64,000 nucleotides of DNA from CAIMUS01 sp963708455 (GCA_963708455.1 CAVPSQ010000010.1:1054001-1118000), one strand, 5' to 3'; shown: positions 16,399 to 29,616, counted from the first letter of the stretch. The notes: generated from the sequence alone by a model not told the origin. A program made the numbers and translations.

Positions 16399-17541
16399 AT
16401 GCATCCACCCCAACCGCTGGAGCATTTGCAAATCCCAGAGAAGCTCGACGGCCGCAGCGGCGGCAACCGGGCCCAGAACAGACAGGCTTGCCAACTGGCA
16501 GCCGATAACGATATGCAAGCCATTACAGCTTGGCTGGCGGAATATCGCGACTCGCCACAGACCTGGCGCAATTACCGTAAGGAGGCCGAACGGCTGCTGC
16601 TGTGGGCACTGCTGGAACGCGGTAAGCCGCTATCTGGCCTGACACGCGAAGATTGTATTCTATATCAAGATTTTCTGGCTGACCCGCAGCCGCGCGAGCG
16701 CTGGTGCGGTCCCAAAGCGATCCGCTTGAGTTCCGCCTGGCGACCTTTCCAGGGACCCTTAAGCGACGCCAGCCGGCGCGCCGCTCTACTGGTCATCAAT
16801 TCCATGTTCAGCTATCTGGTCAAAGCCGGTTATCTGGCAGGTAACCCGCTGGCCCTGATGCGACACCGTGGGTCCAGGCGCTTGCCGGTGCAGCAACGCA
16901 TAGAACGTTACCTCGAAAACACGCAGTGGCAGGCGCTACTCGATACCGTCGCGGAACTGCCCAGGGAAACCGAACGTCAGCGCCAGCATTACGAGCGCGC
17001 CCGTTTCTTGCTCGCACTGCTTTACTTGCTGGGACCTCGGGTCAGCGAGGTATCCAGCCATACGATGGGCAGCTTCAACCAGGTGCGTGGACGCTGGTGG
17101 TGGAGCGTAACCGGTAAAGGCCACAAACAGGAAAGGGTCCCGGTCAATCAGGATATGCTGGACGCCTTGCATGCCTACCGTCTATCGTTGAATCTTGCCC
17201 CGTTACCGACCCCAGACGAATCGACCCCGCTGATCATGAGCCTCAAGGGAACCTCAGCTATCGGTGCCAATATGGTCTATCGCATTGTCAAGGAACTGGC
17301 GTTGCGGGCCGCCGCCCGTCTGGAGGCGAGCGATCCTTATCAGGCGGAAAAACTGCGTCAGGCATCCACTCACTGGTTACGCCACACCAGCATTACTCAT
17401 CAGGCCGAAGCCGGCATCAGCTTGCGTCATGTGCAACGCAACGCCCGCCACTCCAAGCTGGAAACTACCAGTCTGTATCTCCATACCGAAGAGGATTGTT
17501 GGCATGAAGCGATGCAGCAACACCGCTTGAAGATTAAATAA
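16399..17541 (+). CDS. Tyrosine recombinase / site-specific integrase
   Basis: A 380-residue recombinase with an N-terminal core-binding SAM-like domain (about 30-150) and a C-terminal catalytic domain containing Arg214 (GPRVSEV), the HxxR box His325/Arg328 (THWLRHTS), His351 and nucleophile Tyr360 (TTSLYLH). All catalytic residues are present. It resembles stand-alone chromosomal integrases more than XerC/D, and no adjacent attachment site or phage genes are visible. A 110-base dispersed repeat follows the gene. Confidence 0.9.
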   Translation: MHPPQPLEHLQIPEKLDGRSGGNRAQNRQACQLAADNDMQAITAWLAEYRDSPQTWRNYRKEAERLLLWALLERGKPLSGLTREDCILYQDFLADPQPRERWCGPKAIRLSSAWRPFQGPLSDASRRAALLVINSMFSYLVKAGYLAGNPLALMRHRGSRRLPVQQRIERYLENTQWQALLDTVAELPRETERQRQHYERARFLLALLYLLGPRVSEVSSHTMGSFNQVRGRWWWSVTGKGHKQERVPVNQDMLDALHAYRLSLNLAPLPTPDESTPLIMSLKGTSAIGANMVYRIVKELALRAAARLEASDPYQAEKLRQASTHWLRHTSITHQAEAGISLRHVQRNARHSKLETTSLYLHTEEDCWHEAMQQHRLKIK

Positions 17542-17579
17542 TGGCACACCCACTTAAGGCGGGACCATCGCGTCGGTGT

Positions 17580-17680
17580 CCTCGCCGGCCTTCTGCGGTC
17601 AGGTCTGCCCGACCCTGGGAGCGCCGGCGTCCTCGCCGGCCCTTTATGGTCAACCTGTGAGGTGTCCAGTTAAGCCAACA
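17580..17680. repeat. Dispersed repeat with REP-like core, copy 1
   Basis: About 100 bases containing the palindromic core CTGGGAGCGCCGGCGTCC plus TCGCCGGCC (17615-17641). The wider unit (a TTCTGCGGTCAGG stretch, the core, then a GAGGTGTCCAG stretch) recurs at 60125-60255. The core alone recurs after both gltD copies. The remaining 280 bases up to the hemerythrin gene are AT-rich and hold a sigma-54 promoter. Confidence 0.75.
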
Positions 17681-17881
17681 ACAAGGAATTGATTTTTAAT
17701 TCTTTATGCTCTCCGGGTTGTTTGCAATTAATTTGCAAATAAATGATTATGCACCATAGAGGTGCGATCGATTTCCATAGCGCACTTCAATAGTTTCAGT
17801 ATCCTTGTCTAGAGTTCTAACTCTATGTTTTAGAATTTAAAATTTTTTTAAAAATCAAAGCAGCCTAAAAAGTCAATAGCA

Positions 17882-17897
17882 TGGCATTGTTATTGCC
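17882..17897 (+). promoter_or_regulatory. Sigma-54 promoter before the hemerythrin gene
   Basis: TGGCATTGTTATTGCC has GG at 17883-17884 and GC at 17895-17896 with exactly 10 bases between, 70 bases before the hemerythrin ATG. Position and spacing fit a -24/-12 promoter. Confidence 0.55.
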
Positions 17898-17966
17898 TAT
17901 CAGGGACAATCAGACCATGGAAAATATTTTATCTCCGGTTCTCCCCTTCTTTTCTGGAAGACCGCC

Positions 17967-18512
17967 ATGAGCAATATCATGCAAGCGCTACGCACCGATC
18001 ACAGTAACTTCACTCATCTGCTCGACCTGCTCCGGGATGCACTGGAAATCCTTCACGAAGGCGACCGACCCAACTATACCGCCATGCTGGACAGCGTCGA
18101 TTATCTGCAAGACTATGCCGACCTTTACCATCATCCTAAAGAGGACTTTCTCTACCAGTACTACCTGGAGCGCAGCATCGAGGGACAAGAGGTGATCCAG
18201 GAACTGATGCAACAACATCTGGACCTCAAACAACGCACCACTCGCCTGCGTAAAACACTGGAAGGGTTGCTGCACGATGCCGTGGTCTCGAAAAAGCAAC
18301 TTATGAACCAACTGAGCGATTTTATTGAACGTCAGACGGTGCATCTGCTTACTGAAGAAGCTAATATATTTCCTTTACTTGAACAGAAGCTCACGGCGCA
18401 CGATTGGCGGCAGCTCGCAGCCATGTTGCCTACCCGCATCGACCCACTGTTCGGCAGTCGAGTAGCCAGCCAGTATGCAGCCCTGTACGAGCGCATTGCC
18501 GAGACAAGCTGA
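17967..18512 (+). CDS. Hemerythrin HHE-domain protein
   Basis: A 181-residue four-helix bundle protein of the hemerythrin/HHE family. Iron ligands are visible as His in RTDHSNF, HHPKED, QQHLDL and VHLLTEEANIF, giving the usual H-HxxxE-H-HxxxE arrangement. Related proteins (DNR-, YtfE- or Scc-like) bind O2 or NO or help repair iron centres. The sigma-54 promoter upstream suggests regulated expression. A GGAAG ribosome-binding site precedes the ATG. It is not in an operon with gltB, which starts 101 bases downstream. Confidence 0.88.
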   Translation: MSNIMQALRTDHSNFTHLLDLLRDALEILHEGDRPNYTAMLDSVDYLQDYADLYHHPKEDFLYQYYLERSIEGQEVIQELMQQHLDLKQRTTRLRKTLEGLLHDAVVSKKQLMNQLSDFIERQTVHLLTEEANIFPLLEQKLTAHDWRQLAAMLPTRIDPLFGSRVASQYAALYERIAETS

Positions 18513-18613
18513 CAATTCGATAACCTGACATCTCGATAACCTGACATCCGCTGCGGGGAGCACCGGCAACCCCCGTGCGGTTCTTGAAACTCTACAACGC
18601 ACAGGGTCCATGC

Positions 18614-23264
<4,651 letters not shown>

Positions 23265-23316
23265 GGTGATGGCTGGCAAAGGTGATACCGACAGCTCGGG
23301 CAGGAGCCGGTATGAA

Positions 23317-23363
23317 TTCCCCTCCTTAGCTAAGGAGGGGTGGCGCGCAGCGCCGGGGTGGTT
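23317..23363. repeat. Dispersed palindromic repeat, copy B
   Basis: Reverse complement of the element at 3448-3492: CCCTCCTTAGCTAAGGAGGG plus GGCGCGCAGCGCC. It lies in the gltB-gltD gap. Confidence 0.6.
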
Positions 23364-23400
23364 AGACCCGGCGGACTTAACCCCCCCCGCCCTTCGGGCA

Positions 23401-23510
23401 CCCCCCCTTGGCAGGGGGGGAATAAAACAGGGATTCTGAGCGCCCCCCTTGGCAGGGGGGGAATAAAACAGGGATTCTGAGCGCCCCCTTTGACAGGGGG
23501 GGAATCAAGA
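23401..23510. repeat. 41-bp tandem repeat in the gltB-gltD gap
   Basis: Units with period 41 run AATAAAACAGGGATTCTGAG followed by CGCCCCCCTTGGCAGGGGGG; two full units and a diverged third (AATCAAGA) are present. Each unit holds a C-rich/G-rich hairpin. Copies of the C-rich/G-rich hairpin without the spacer flank it. This puts several hairpins in the gltBD intercistronic region, which could uncouple gltD from gltB. Confidence 0.8.
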
Positions 23511-23551
23511 CTGGACCCACAGGTATAAATCTTTTCAGGAAATCACCCACC

Positions 23552-24994
23552 ATGGGTAAACCCACCGGCTTTTTAGAGATTCCCCGCCACGACCGCGACT
23601 ACGCGCCCCCCGAGGAGCGCATCCGCCATTTCCACGAATTCGTTCAGCCGCTGACCGAGCCCGACATCCGGCAACAGGCGGCGCGCTGCATGGACTGCGG
23701 CATCCCCTTCTGTCACCGCGGCTGTCCGCTGGATAACCTCATCCCCGACTGGAACGACCTGGTGTACAAGGGCCAGTGGCGGGAAGCACTGGAGGCGCTG
23801 CACGCCACCAACAACTTCCCCGAATTCACCGGCCGGGTCTGTCCGGCGCCGTGCGAGGCGGCCTGCACCCTCAACTTGAGCGATGCCCCGGTGACCATCA
23901 AGACGATCGAATGTGCCATCATCGACCAGGGCTGGCAGGAGGGCTGGATCACCCCGCAGATCCCAGCCCATCGCACCGGCAAGCGGGTGGTGGTGGTCGG
24001 CTCCGGTCCGGCCGGCCTGGCCTGCGCGCAGCAACTGGCGCGGGCCGGCCACGCGGTGGTGGTCTACGAAAAGAGCCCCCGGATCGGCGGCCTGCTGGCC
24101 TACGGCATCCCCGACTTCAAGCTCGGCAATCAGTTGATCGACCGGCGGCTGGCGCAACTGCAGGCCGAAGGGGTCGAATTCCGCCCCAACAGTCACGTCG
24201 GCGTCAACGTGGCGGTGGCCAAACTGCTGGACGAAGCCGACGCCATCGTCCTCGCCGGCGGCTGCGAGACCCCGCGTGACCTGGCCCTGCCCGGGCGGGA
24301 ACTGTTCGGGATCGAGTTCGCCATGGACTACCTGACGCAGCAGAACCGCCGCGATGAAGGCCGGCCCATCCCCCGCGACGAGGAAATCCTGGCCCGGGGC
24401 CGGGACGTGGTGGTGCTCGGCGGCGGCGACACCGGCGCCGACTGCATCGGCACCGCGATCCGCCAGGGCGCCCGCTCGGTGGCGCAACTGGAACTGCTGC
24501 CCAAGCCGCCGGCGCGGGAGAACAAATGGCTCACCTGGCCGCACTGGCCGCTGAAGCTCCGGACCTCGACCTCGCACGAAGAAGGCGGCGAACGCGACTG
24601 GGCCATCGGCGCCAAGGCCTTCCTGGGGGACAACGGCTGGGTCACCGGGGTGCGGACCGCGCGGCTGGACTGGCGCCAGGAGGCGGATGGCCGCTGGACG
24701 ATGCAGGAGATCGCGGGGAGCGACGCGGTGATCCCGGCGGAACTGGTGCTACTGGCGCTGGGCTTCGTCCATCCCATCCACGACGGGATGCTCGCCCAAC
24801 TGGGAGTGGCGCTGGACGCCCAGGGCAATGTCCGCGCCAATACCGACAACTACCAAACCTCGCTCAACCAGGTGTTCAGCGCCGGCGACATGCGGCGGGG
24901 GCAATCGCTGGTGGTGTGGGCGATTCGCGAAGGGCGGCAGTGCGCCCGGGCGGTGGATGAGTTCTTGATGGGGGGGTCGGATTTGGCGGGGTAA
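23552..24994 (+). CDS. gltD: Glutamate synthase small subunit, copy 1
   Basis: A 480-residue NADPH-dependent flavoprotein that delivers electrons to GltB. The N-terminal Fer4_20 domain has CMDCGIPFCHRGCPLDN and CPAPCEAACTLN cysteine clusters for two 4Fe-4S centres. An FAD-binding GSGPAGLACAQQLA (about 150-163) and an NADPH-binding GGGDTGADCIG (about 290) follow. It is intact, with AGGAAA upstream of the ATG. It is about nine-tenths identical by eye to copy 2 at 39302. Hairpins in the 288-base gap after gltB may give it separate expression. Confidence 0.95.
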   Translation: MGKPTGFLEIPRHDRDYAPPEERIRHFHEFVQPLTEPDIRQQAARCMDCGIPFCHRGCPLDNLIPDWNDLVYKGQWREALEALHATNNFPEFTGRVCPAPCEAACTLNLSDAPVTIKTIECAIIDQGWQEGWITPQIPAHRTGKRVVVVGSGPAGLACAQQLARAGHAVVVYEKSPRIGGLLAYGIPDFKLGNQLIDRRLAQLQAEGVEFRPNSHVGVNVAVAKLLDEADAIVLAGGCETPRDLALPGRELFGIEFAMDYLTQQNRRDEGRPIPRDEEILARGRDVVVLGGGDTGADCIGTAIRQGARSVAQLELLPKPPARENKWLTWPHWPLKLRTSTSHEEGGERDWAIGAKAFLGDNGWVTGVRTARLDWRQEADGRWTMQEIAGSDAVIPAELVLLALGFVHPIHDGMLAQLGVALDAQGNVRANTDNYQTSLNQVFSAGDMRRGQSLVVWAIREGRQCARAVDEFLMGGSDLAG

Positions 24995-25018
24995 GGGCGC
25001 GATTCATCGCGCCCTTAC
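24991..25018 (+). terminator. Hairpin overlapping the gltD copy 1 stop
   Basis: GTAAGGGCGCGA and TCGCGCCCTTAC form a perfect 12-bp stem with a TTCA loop; the stop codon lies in the left arm. No T-run follows. The matching site after gltD copy 2 has lost perfect pairing. Confidence 0.55.
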
Positions 25019-25044
25019 TGGGAGCGCCGGCGTCCCCGCCGGCC
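25018..25044. repeat. REP-like core repeat, copy 2
   Basis: CTGGGAGCGCCGGCGTCC followed by CCGCCGGCC. The same core follows gltD copy 2 in the same position, so the duplicated gltBD unit extended about 60 bases past gltD. Confidence 0.75.
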
Positions 25045-25257
25045 TGTTCAGAAGATGGCTCTTCTCAACGTCTTTGGAACTTACGGCTGGGCGTGCAAGC
25101 GACTTGTTAGCCGTCAGTGGAAGGCGTAATATTGTTAACGGTGATTCAGCGTGTTGGACGATGATCCAGGCGGCCTGCCATGCCTTGGGATCGAGAGGAA
25201 AAATGGGTCCAAACTCGATTTATTCCGACGCGCAAAGGGAAATAGCGGAGAAATAGC

Positions 25258-25323
25258 GGACAGACCACGTTTAATTCTTTCTCGGCTCTCTTACGTTTGC
25301 TGGCAAATAAACGTGGTCTGTCC
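25258..25323. repeat. Inverted pair of the GGACAGACCACG repeat
   Basis: GGACAGACCACGTTTA (25258-25273) and its exact reverse complement (25308-25323) flank 34 bases. The same 16-mer without the partner occurs before the RAYT gene and at other places. After it, 25325-25378 contains five GTTAACC or ATTAACCC motifs in a row. Apart from these repeats, the 605 bases between gltD and sbtA contain no gene I can support. Confidence 0.7.
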
Positions 25324-25582
25324 CCGTTAACCTTTACCGTTAACCTCATTAACCCTCGTTAACCCTGCGTTAACCCTGGCGGGAGCCTGAGATGGGCAAA
25401 CGTAATCGTACACTACCCGCTATACGAACTGATAGGTGTTAAGCAAGCCCTAATAGGTTTTGGCGCTCGAGGGTACGCAAGGCGTACTCTGCAAAGAGAC
25501 CGCATCAGCCAGGCTCCTAATCCGCCGGGTCGATACAGACCAAGCACGTTCACGTAAAAACACTTCATCGAACCCAACTTGG

Positions 25583-25588
25583 TACAAT
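25583..25588 (+). promoter_or_regulatory. Possible extended -10 for sbtA
   Basis: TTGGTACAAT (extended -10, TGnTACAAT) ends 11 bases before the sbtA ATG, and no ribosome-binding sequence is visible, so the transcript could be nearly leaderless. The -35 is not recognisable. Confidence 0.3.
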
Positions 25589-25599
25589 CCTAGACTCCA

Positions 25600-26586
25600 A
25601 TGGACATCAGCTTAATCCTCTCCAATCTGTTAACCCCCCCGATTCTGTTCTTCTTTCTAGGCATGCTGGCAGTATTTCTCCACTCGGATCTGGAGATCCC
25701 TCAACCGCTGCCGAAATTTCTATCGCTGTACCTCCTGCTGGCGATCGGCTTCAAAGGCGGGGTGGAACTCCATCAAAGCGGCATCAGCCGGGACGTGGTC
25801 CTGACCATCGGACTGGCGATGCTGATAGCCGCGGTGGTGCCGTTTTACAGCTTTTTTATTCTACGGCTCAAGCTGACGGTGCCCGATGCAGCGGCGATCG
25901 CCGCAACTTACGGCTCGGTCAGCGCGGTGACTTTCATCACCGCAACGGCCTTTCTGCAGGATATGAATATCGCCTACAGCGGTTACATGGTGGCAACCAT
26001 GGCCCTGATGGAGTCACCGGCGATTATCATCGGGGTGCTGCTGTATCGTATGTCCGATAGCAGCAACCGTGGTGGATTCTCCTGGTCCGAGCTACTGCGG
26101 GATGCCTTCTTCAATGGTTCCGTGCTACTGCTGATCGGCAGCCTGCTGGTCGGGGTGCTGACCGGCGAGGCGGGCAAGAAGGAGCTACAACCGTTTACCC
26201 ATGGGCTGTTCAAGGGTCTACTGGCCTTTTTCCTACTCGATATGGGTCTGGTGGCGGCGCGGCGCCTGCGAGATTTGCGCAAAGCCGGGGTTTTCCTGGT
26301 GTTCTTCGCCATCCTGATACCGCTGCTCAACGCCGCGCTGGGCATGGGACTGGCCTATCTGGTCGATATACCGCGCGGCGATGCGCTATTGTTCACCGTG
26401 CTTTGCGCCAGCGCCTCCTATATCGCCGTGCCCGCGGCGGTCCGCCTGGCCATCCCGGAAGCCAATCCCAGCCTCTATGTCCCGATGGCGCTAGCAATTA
26501 CCTTCCCGTTCAACATTATCGTTGGCCTGCCGCTCTATCTGTACGGCATCGACTTCTTGTGGAGATTAACTCATGCAACCGGTTAA
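25600..26586 (+). CDS. sbtA: Sodium-dependent bicarbonate transporter SbtA family
   Basis: A 328-residue permease with about ten hydrophobic helices and the SbtA start (MDISLILSNLLTPPILFFFLG), the IGFKGGVEL segment and a central cytoplasmic stretch. SbtA imports HCO3- with Na+ in cyanobacteria and has homologues in autotrophic and other proteobacteria. The PII-like sbtB overlaps its end by 14 bases, the standard arrangement. The pair hints at CO2 fixation or at least bicarbonate supply for anaplerosis. Confidence 0.88.
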   Translation: MDISLILSNLLTPPILFFFLGMLAVFLHSDLEIPQPLPKFLSLYLLLAIGFKGGVELHQSGISRDVVLTIGLAMLIAAVVPFYSFFILRLKLTVPDAAAIAATYGSVSAVTFITATAFLQDMNIAYSGYMVATMALMESPAIIIGVLLYRMSDSSNRGGFSWSELLRDAFFNGSVLLLIGSLLVGVLTGEAGKKELQPFTHGLFKGLLAFFLLDMGLVAARRLRDLRKAGVFLVFFAILIPLLNAALGMGLAYLVDIPRGDALLFTVLCASASYIAVPAAVRLAIPEANPSLYVPMALAITFPFNIIVGLPLYLYGIDFLWRLTHATG

Positions 26587-26866
26587 GCGTATCGAGGTTA
26601 TCATCGATTCACCCCACCTGGACTCAGTGTTGAAAGCCATCGAACAGGCCAGTATCTCTGGCTATACCGTGATCCGCGATGTGATCGGAATGGGCGATCG
26701 GGGGGTGCGCAGTGGGGATGAACTGACCGATGTGTTCAAGAACTGCTATGTCATGACCGCCTGTTCGGAGGACAAGTCATTGCAACTCATGACGGCGATT
26801 CGGCCTTTACTCAAGCGTTTTGGTGGGGTCTGCCTGGTATCCGACGCCCAGTGGATCATTCATTAG
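26573..26866 (+). CDS. sbtB: SbtB-like PII signalling protein
   Basis: A 97-residue PII superfamily protein (MQPVKRIEVIIDSPHLDSVL) with a T-loop region at GMGDRGVRSGDELTDVFKNC. SbtB proteins bind adenine nucleotides, including cAMP, and control SbtA. It overlaps sbtA by 14 bases, indicating translational coupling. The Cys in the KNCYVMTAC stretch is not in a classical C-terminal redox loop. Confidence 0.85.
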   Translation: MQPVKRIEVIIDSPHLDSVLKAIEQASISGYTVIRDVIGMGDRGVRSGDELTDVFKNCYVMTACSEDKSLQLMTAIRPLLKRFGGVCLVSDAQWIIH

Positions 26867-26885
26867 CAGGAGGTAATCATTCACT

Positions 26886-26911
26886 CCCCTCGCCCGCTGG
26901 TGGGCGAGGGG
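26886..26911 (+). terminator. Hairpin after sbtB
   Basis: CCCCTCGCCC and GGGCGAGGGG form a 10-bp stem with a 6-base loop, 20 bases after sbtB. No T-run, so terminator function is uncertain; similar hairpins are dispersed in many genomes. Confidence 0.45.
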
Positions 26912-26930
26912 TTGGGGGTGGAAGGAAGGT

Positions 26931-27002
26931 ACGAACCCCAACATGACACGCTCTCACGTTGCGTTAACCGTTGGGGTTCGCTCCGCTCACCCCAACCTAC
27001 GC
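26931..27002. repeat. Dispersed inverted-repeat element (ACCCCAACA / TTGGGGTT), copy 1
   Basis: The arms CGAACCCCAACA and GTTGGGGTTCG, then CACCCCAACCTACG, match the right part of the element at 30339-30418 next to the RAYT gene. Elements of this kind are typically mobilised by RAYT transposases. Confidence 0.65.
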
Positions 27003-27040
27003 CTGCGACATCCCCTTCTGTCACCAGGGCTGTCCGCTAG

Positions 27041-28592
27041 GAGTTTGTCTGACTTGCCCAGCATAATGAGGTAAGATGACCTAACGTACCTGATGAGCCT
27101 GGCGATGAGCAACCAATTTATCCCCATAGAACGTGACCAGCCGGTGGTGATCCCGGTGCAGGAGTGGCTGGCAGAGGATCATCTGGCGCGCTTCATTGTC
27201 GAGATCGTGGAGAGTCTGGATGTCACCCCGCTGGAAGCGGCGTACAGTGGTGGCGGCTCGGCGCCCTATCCACCGAAGATGATGCTGGCACTGTTGTTTT
27301 ATGGCTATGCCACTGGCATTTTTTCCAGTCGGGCGTTGGAGCGAGCCACCTATGAGCTGATCCCGGTGATTTATATCACGGGTAACACGCACCCGGATCA
27401 CAACAGCATCAATACGTTCCGGAAGCGGTTTCTGGGGGAACTGAAGGGTCTGTTGGTGCAGATTTTGCTACGGGCGTATGCGCTGGGGGTGTTGCAGTTA
27501 GGCAACGTGAGTTTGGATGGGAGCAAAGTGCACGCCAACGCCAGCAAACATAAGGCGATGAGCTGGGACTATGCCAACCGGTTGGAGGAGCAGTTGCAGG
27601 CGGAGGTAGAGGCGTTATTACAGCAGGCCGAGGCGAGTCACACCGAGCCGGTCCCCGGGCTGAAGGTGGCCGACGAAGTGGCGCTCCGGCAGGCCCGGTT
27701 GCAGCAGATCGGGGAGGTGAAAGCGGAACTGGAGGCTCGTGCCCAAGCCCGGTATGCGCAGGAGCAAGCGGCCTATGAAGCGAAGCTGGCCGAGCGGCGG
27801 GCGAAGGAACAGGCCCGTGGTCGCAAGTTAGGGGGCCGTCCCCCCAAGCCGCCGGAACCGGGTCCACAGGACAAGGATCAAGTCAATTTTACCGACCCGG
27901 AGTCGCGCATTATGCCGGTGAGCGGCGGCGGGTTTGAGCAGAGCTACAATGCGCAGGCCGGGGTGGATCATGGCAGTCGCCTGATCGTGGAAAACCACGT
28001 CAGCCCGAACCCGAACGATAAACAGGAACTGCAACCGGCGCTGGACAACTTCAGCCAGTTACCGGAGGAACTCGGTCAGGTCGACCATCTGCTGGCGGAC
28101 ACTGGCTATTTCAGTGAGGCCAACGTCAAGGCTTGTGAACACGCTACCATTACCCCGCTGCTCGCCACGGGTCGTGCGGAGCATCATCCCACCCTGGAAG
28201 AACGCTTTGCTGACCCGGGTAAAGCCCCAGACACCGCTGATCCGGTAGTCCGGATGGAACACCGATTGCAAACCCCCGAAGGCAAGGCACTGTATGCCAA
28301 ACGCAAGTCCACCGTCGAGCCGGTGTTTGGCATCATCAAGCACGTGATGGGGTTTCGGCAATTTCTGTTACGGGGTTTGCAAGCCGTGCAGGGCGAGTGG
28401 AATTTGGTGTGCATCGCCTACAATTTAAAACGGCTGCAAGTATTGGTGGCAGGATAGGTCTGCCTGCAGGGAGGATAAAGGCGCTCTGAGGGCGATAAAT
28501 GCCCTCGGAAAGGGCGATAGAAACGCAAAATGTGCGTTTTTTCGGCCTCGTGATAGGAAAATTGAAGTTCCGACCCTAAGTCAGACAAACTC
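27041..28592 (+). mobile_element. IS1182-family insertion sequence, copy 1
   Basis: 1,552 bp with inverted repeats GAGTTTGTCTGACTT at the ends and CTAG on both sides (27037-27040, 28593-28596). Identical, as far as I can tell, to the copy at 32059-33610, also flanked by CTAG, so the element duplicates or targets CTAG. Confidence 0.92.
27093..28457 (+). CDS. IS1182-family transposase, copy 1
   Basis: A 454-residue DDE transposase. The N-terminal DUF772-type region (PYPPKMMLALLFYGYATGIF, then HNSINTFRKRF) precedes the first Asp in LDGSKVHANASKHK. A Lys/Arg/Gln-rich coiled insertion at about 165-260 precedes the second Asp (LADTGYFSEAN) and the glutamate near STVEPVFGIIKHV. Intact. An in-frame ATG four codons later is an equally good start. 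Confidence 0.93.
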   Translation: MSLAMSNQFIPIERDQPVVIPVQEWLAEDHLARFIVEIVESLDVTPLEAAYSGGGSAPYPPKMMLALLFYGYATGIFSSRALERATYELIPVIYITGNTHPDHNSINTFRKRFLGELKGLLVQILLRAYALGVLQLGNVSLDGSKVHANASKHKAMSWDYANRLEEQLQAEVEALLQQAEASHTEPVPGLKVADEVALRQARLQQIGEVKAELEARAQARYAQEQAAYEAKLAERRAKEQARGRKLGGRPPKPPEPGPQDKDQVNFTDPESRIMPVSGGGFEQSYNAQAGVDHGSRLIVENHVSPNPNDKQELQPALDNFSQLPEELGQVDHLLADTGYFSEANVKACEHATITPLLATGRAEHHPTLEERFADPGKAPDTADPVVRMEHRLQTPEGKALYAKRKSTVEPVFGIIKHVMGFRQFLLRGLQAVQGEWNLVCIAYNLKRLQVLVAG

Positions 28593-28621
28593 CTAGATAA
28601 TCTCATTCCCGACTGAATAGT

Positions 28622-28678
28622 ACGCGAAATAGCGCGAAATAGCGAAATAGCGAAATAGGGGACACGAAATAGGGGACA
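28622..28678. repeat. GAAATAG(C/G)G short-repeat array, 5' of the intron
   Basis: Repeats of GAAATAGCG/GAAATAGGGGACA run directly into the first base of the group II intron-like element. Similar arrays lie at 29482-29555, 44186-44350 and, reversed, 40882-40960. Confidence 0.8.
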
Positions 28679-29460
28679 GTGCGGCCTGGCAAGGCCGCGT
28701 GTTCTAGCGGGTGGGACTCCCGCCTGGGTAATCGTGCGCCGCGAGCCCAGTATCGAGCCTTGCGGCGGGGCTGGTAACAACCGCGTCGATGCGTAGGCAC
28801 GAAAGCAGGCGAGGTGCAAAGGTCACGGGTGAGGCCGACCTTGAAGGTGTTGAGCCCCGAAAAATTTGCGTCGGGAGTGCCGACGGGTTTGTCCCTCCGG
28901 CAGGCTACAATCCGTGTCGCGTTGTGGCGAGCGGCACGGGTACTCCCCGGGGTCCGAGGCCGTATCGAGCCTGACATCGAGAGCACGTGGTAACCAGGGA
29001 GATCCAAGCATTGGTCCGCCGGAGGCGGGCACCCGTGAACAAGTGTCAGAAGCGAGGACACGGGCGGTGGTGCTTGGAAGTCGGAGCCCTCCATACGAGC
29101 GATGACGCCCGGTAATACGGGTCGAGCAAAGGGATGGCGGCTTGAGACAACGTACGCGTGATACACGGCCCTACCCCAGTGAGGACTCTGTCCGTGGCAA
29201 CGCAGCGCGCACGTTTTACCCAGAGGGCGCGATCTGGCCGTTGGGCGGGTCGCGGAAGCGCCGGCATGGCGGTGGATACCGGATGTACGGCGTCGATGGG
29301 GCTGCGGAGCATTACCTGTCTCTCTGTGAATGACTCAAGCGGGGAGCCGGATGGTGTAACACTCCAAGTCCGGTTCTGCGAGGAGCCGGGTCCGAACCGT
29401 CGCATGGCAGAGATATCGTGGCACCGCCGGGAAACTAGGCGGCAAACAGAGAACACAAAC
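28679..29460 (+). ncRNA. Group II intron-like ribozyme without its reverse transcriptase
   Basis: The element starts with the group II 5' consensus GTGCG and has the dense stem-loop sequence of domains I-III. A domain V candidate at 29344-29376 has GAGCCGGATG pairing with GTCCGGTTC around a GTAACAC-type tip. A TGCGA/TCGCA stem just after it could be domain VI. No intron-encoded RT/maturase is present; only a short ORF (MAEISWHRRETRRQTEN, from 29404) that could be the start of one, ending in the repeat array. The 3' boundary is approximate. All ORFs within this block look like chance. Confidence 0.65.
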
Positions 29461-29481
29461 GTCTGCCTAAACGGCGGAGCG

Positions 29482-29608
29482 AAATAGGGCGAAATAGGGC
29501 GAAATAGGGGCGAAATAGGGCGAAATAGCGAAATAGGGGACAGCGAAATAGGGGACAGACCACGTTTTCTCGTCTATAGTAACCTGTACCAGAGCAAGAC
29601 GATAAGGG
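29482..29608. repeat. GAAATAGGG array and RAYT leader repeat
   Basis: Seven GAAATAG(G)G units are followed by GGGGACAGACCACGTTTTC and then TATAGTAACCTGTACCAGAG up to the RAYT start. The 56-base block 29552-29608 recurs almost unchanged at 44217-44272, without a RAYT gene. Confidence 0.8.
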
Positions 29609-29616
29609 TTCATTTC

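Larger units (their letters stand above)
27003..28616 (+). pseudogene. Scrap of gltD (third copy), split by an IS1182 element
   Basis: The 36 bases before the IS and about 20 bases after it match the gltD segment coding for the second cysteine cluster and DNLIPD, with a few changes (GACATC for GGCATC, CTAG for CTGG). Rejoined without the IS they make one continuous 56-base stretch of gltD. No other part of gltD is nearby, so this is a relic, not a gene. Confidence 0.7.

Noticed and set aside
28603..29487. Several long ORFs on both strands in the intron-like block
   Set aside because: They overlap each other in several frames, have Arg/Pro-rich shadow composition, and lie on a structured RNA with group II hallmarks.
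29482..29555. GAAATAGGG arrays as a CRISPR
   Set aside because: Units are 8-12 bases with no unique spacers of regular length; they are simple degenerate tandem repeats.
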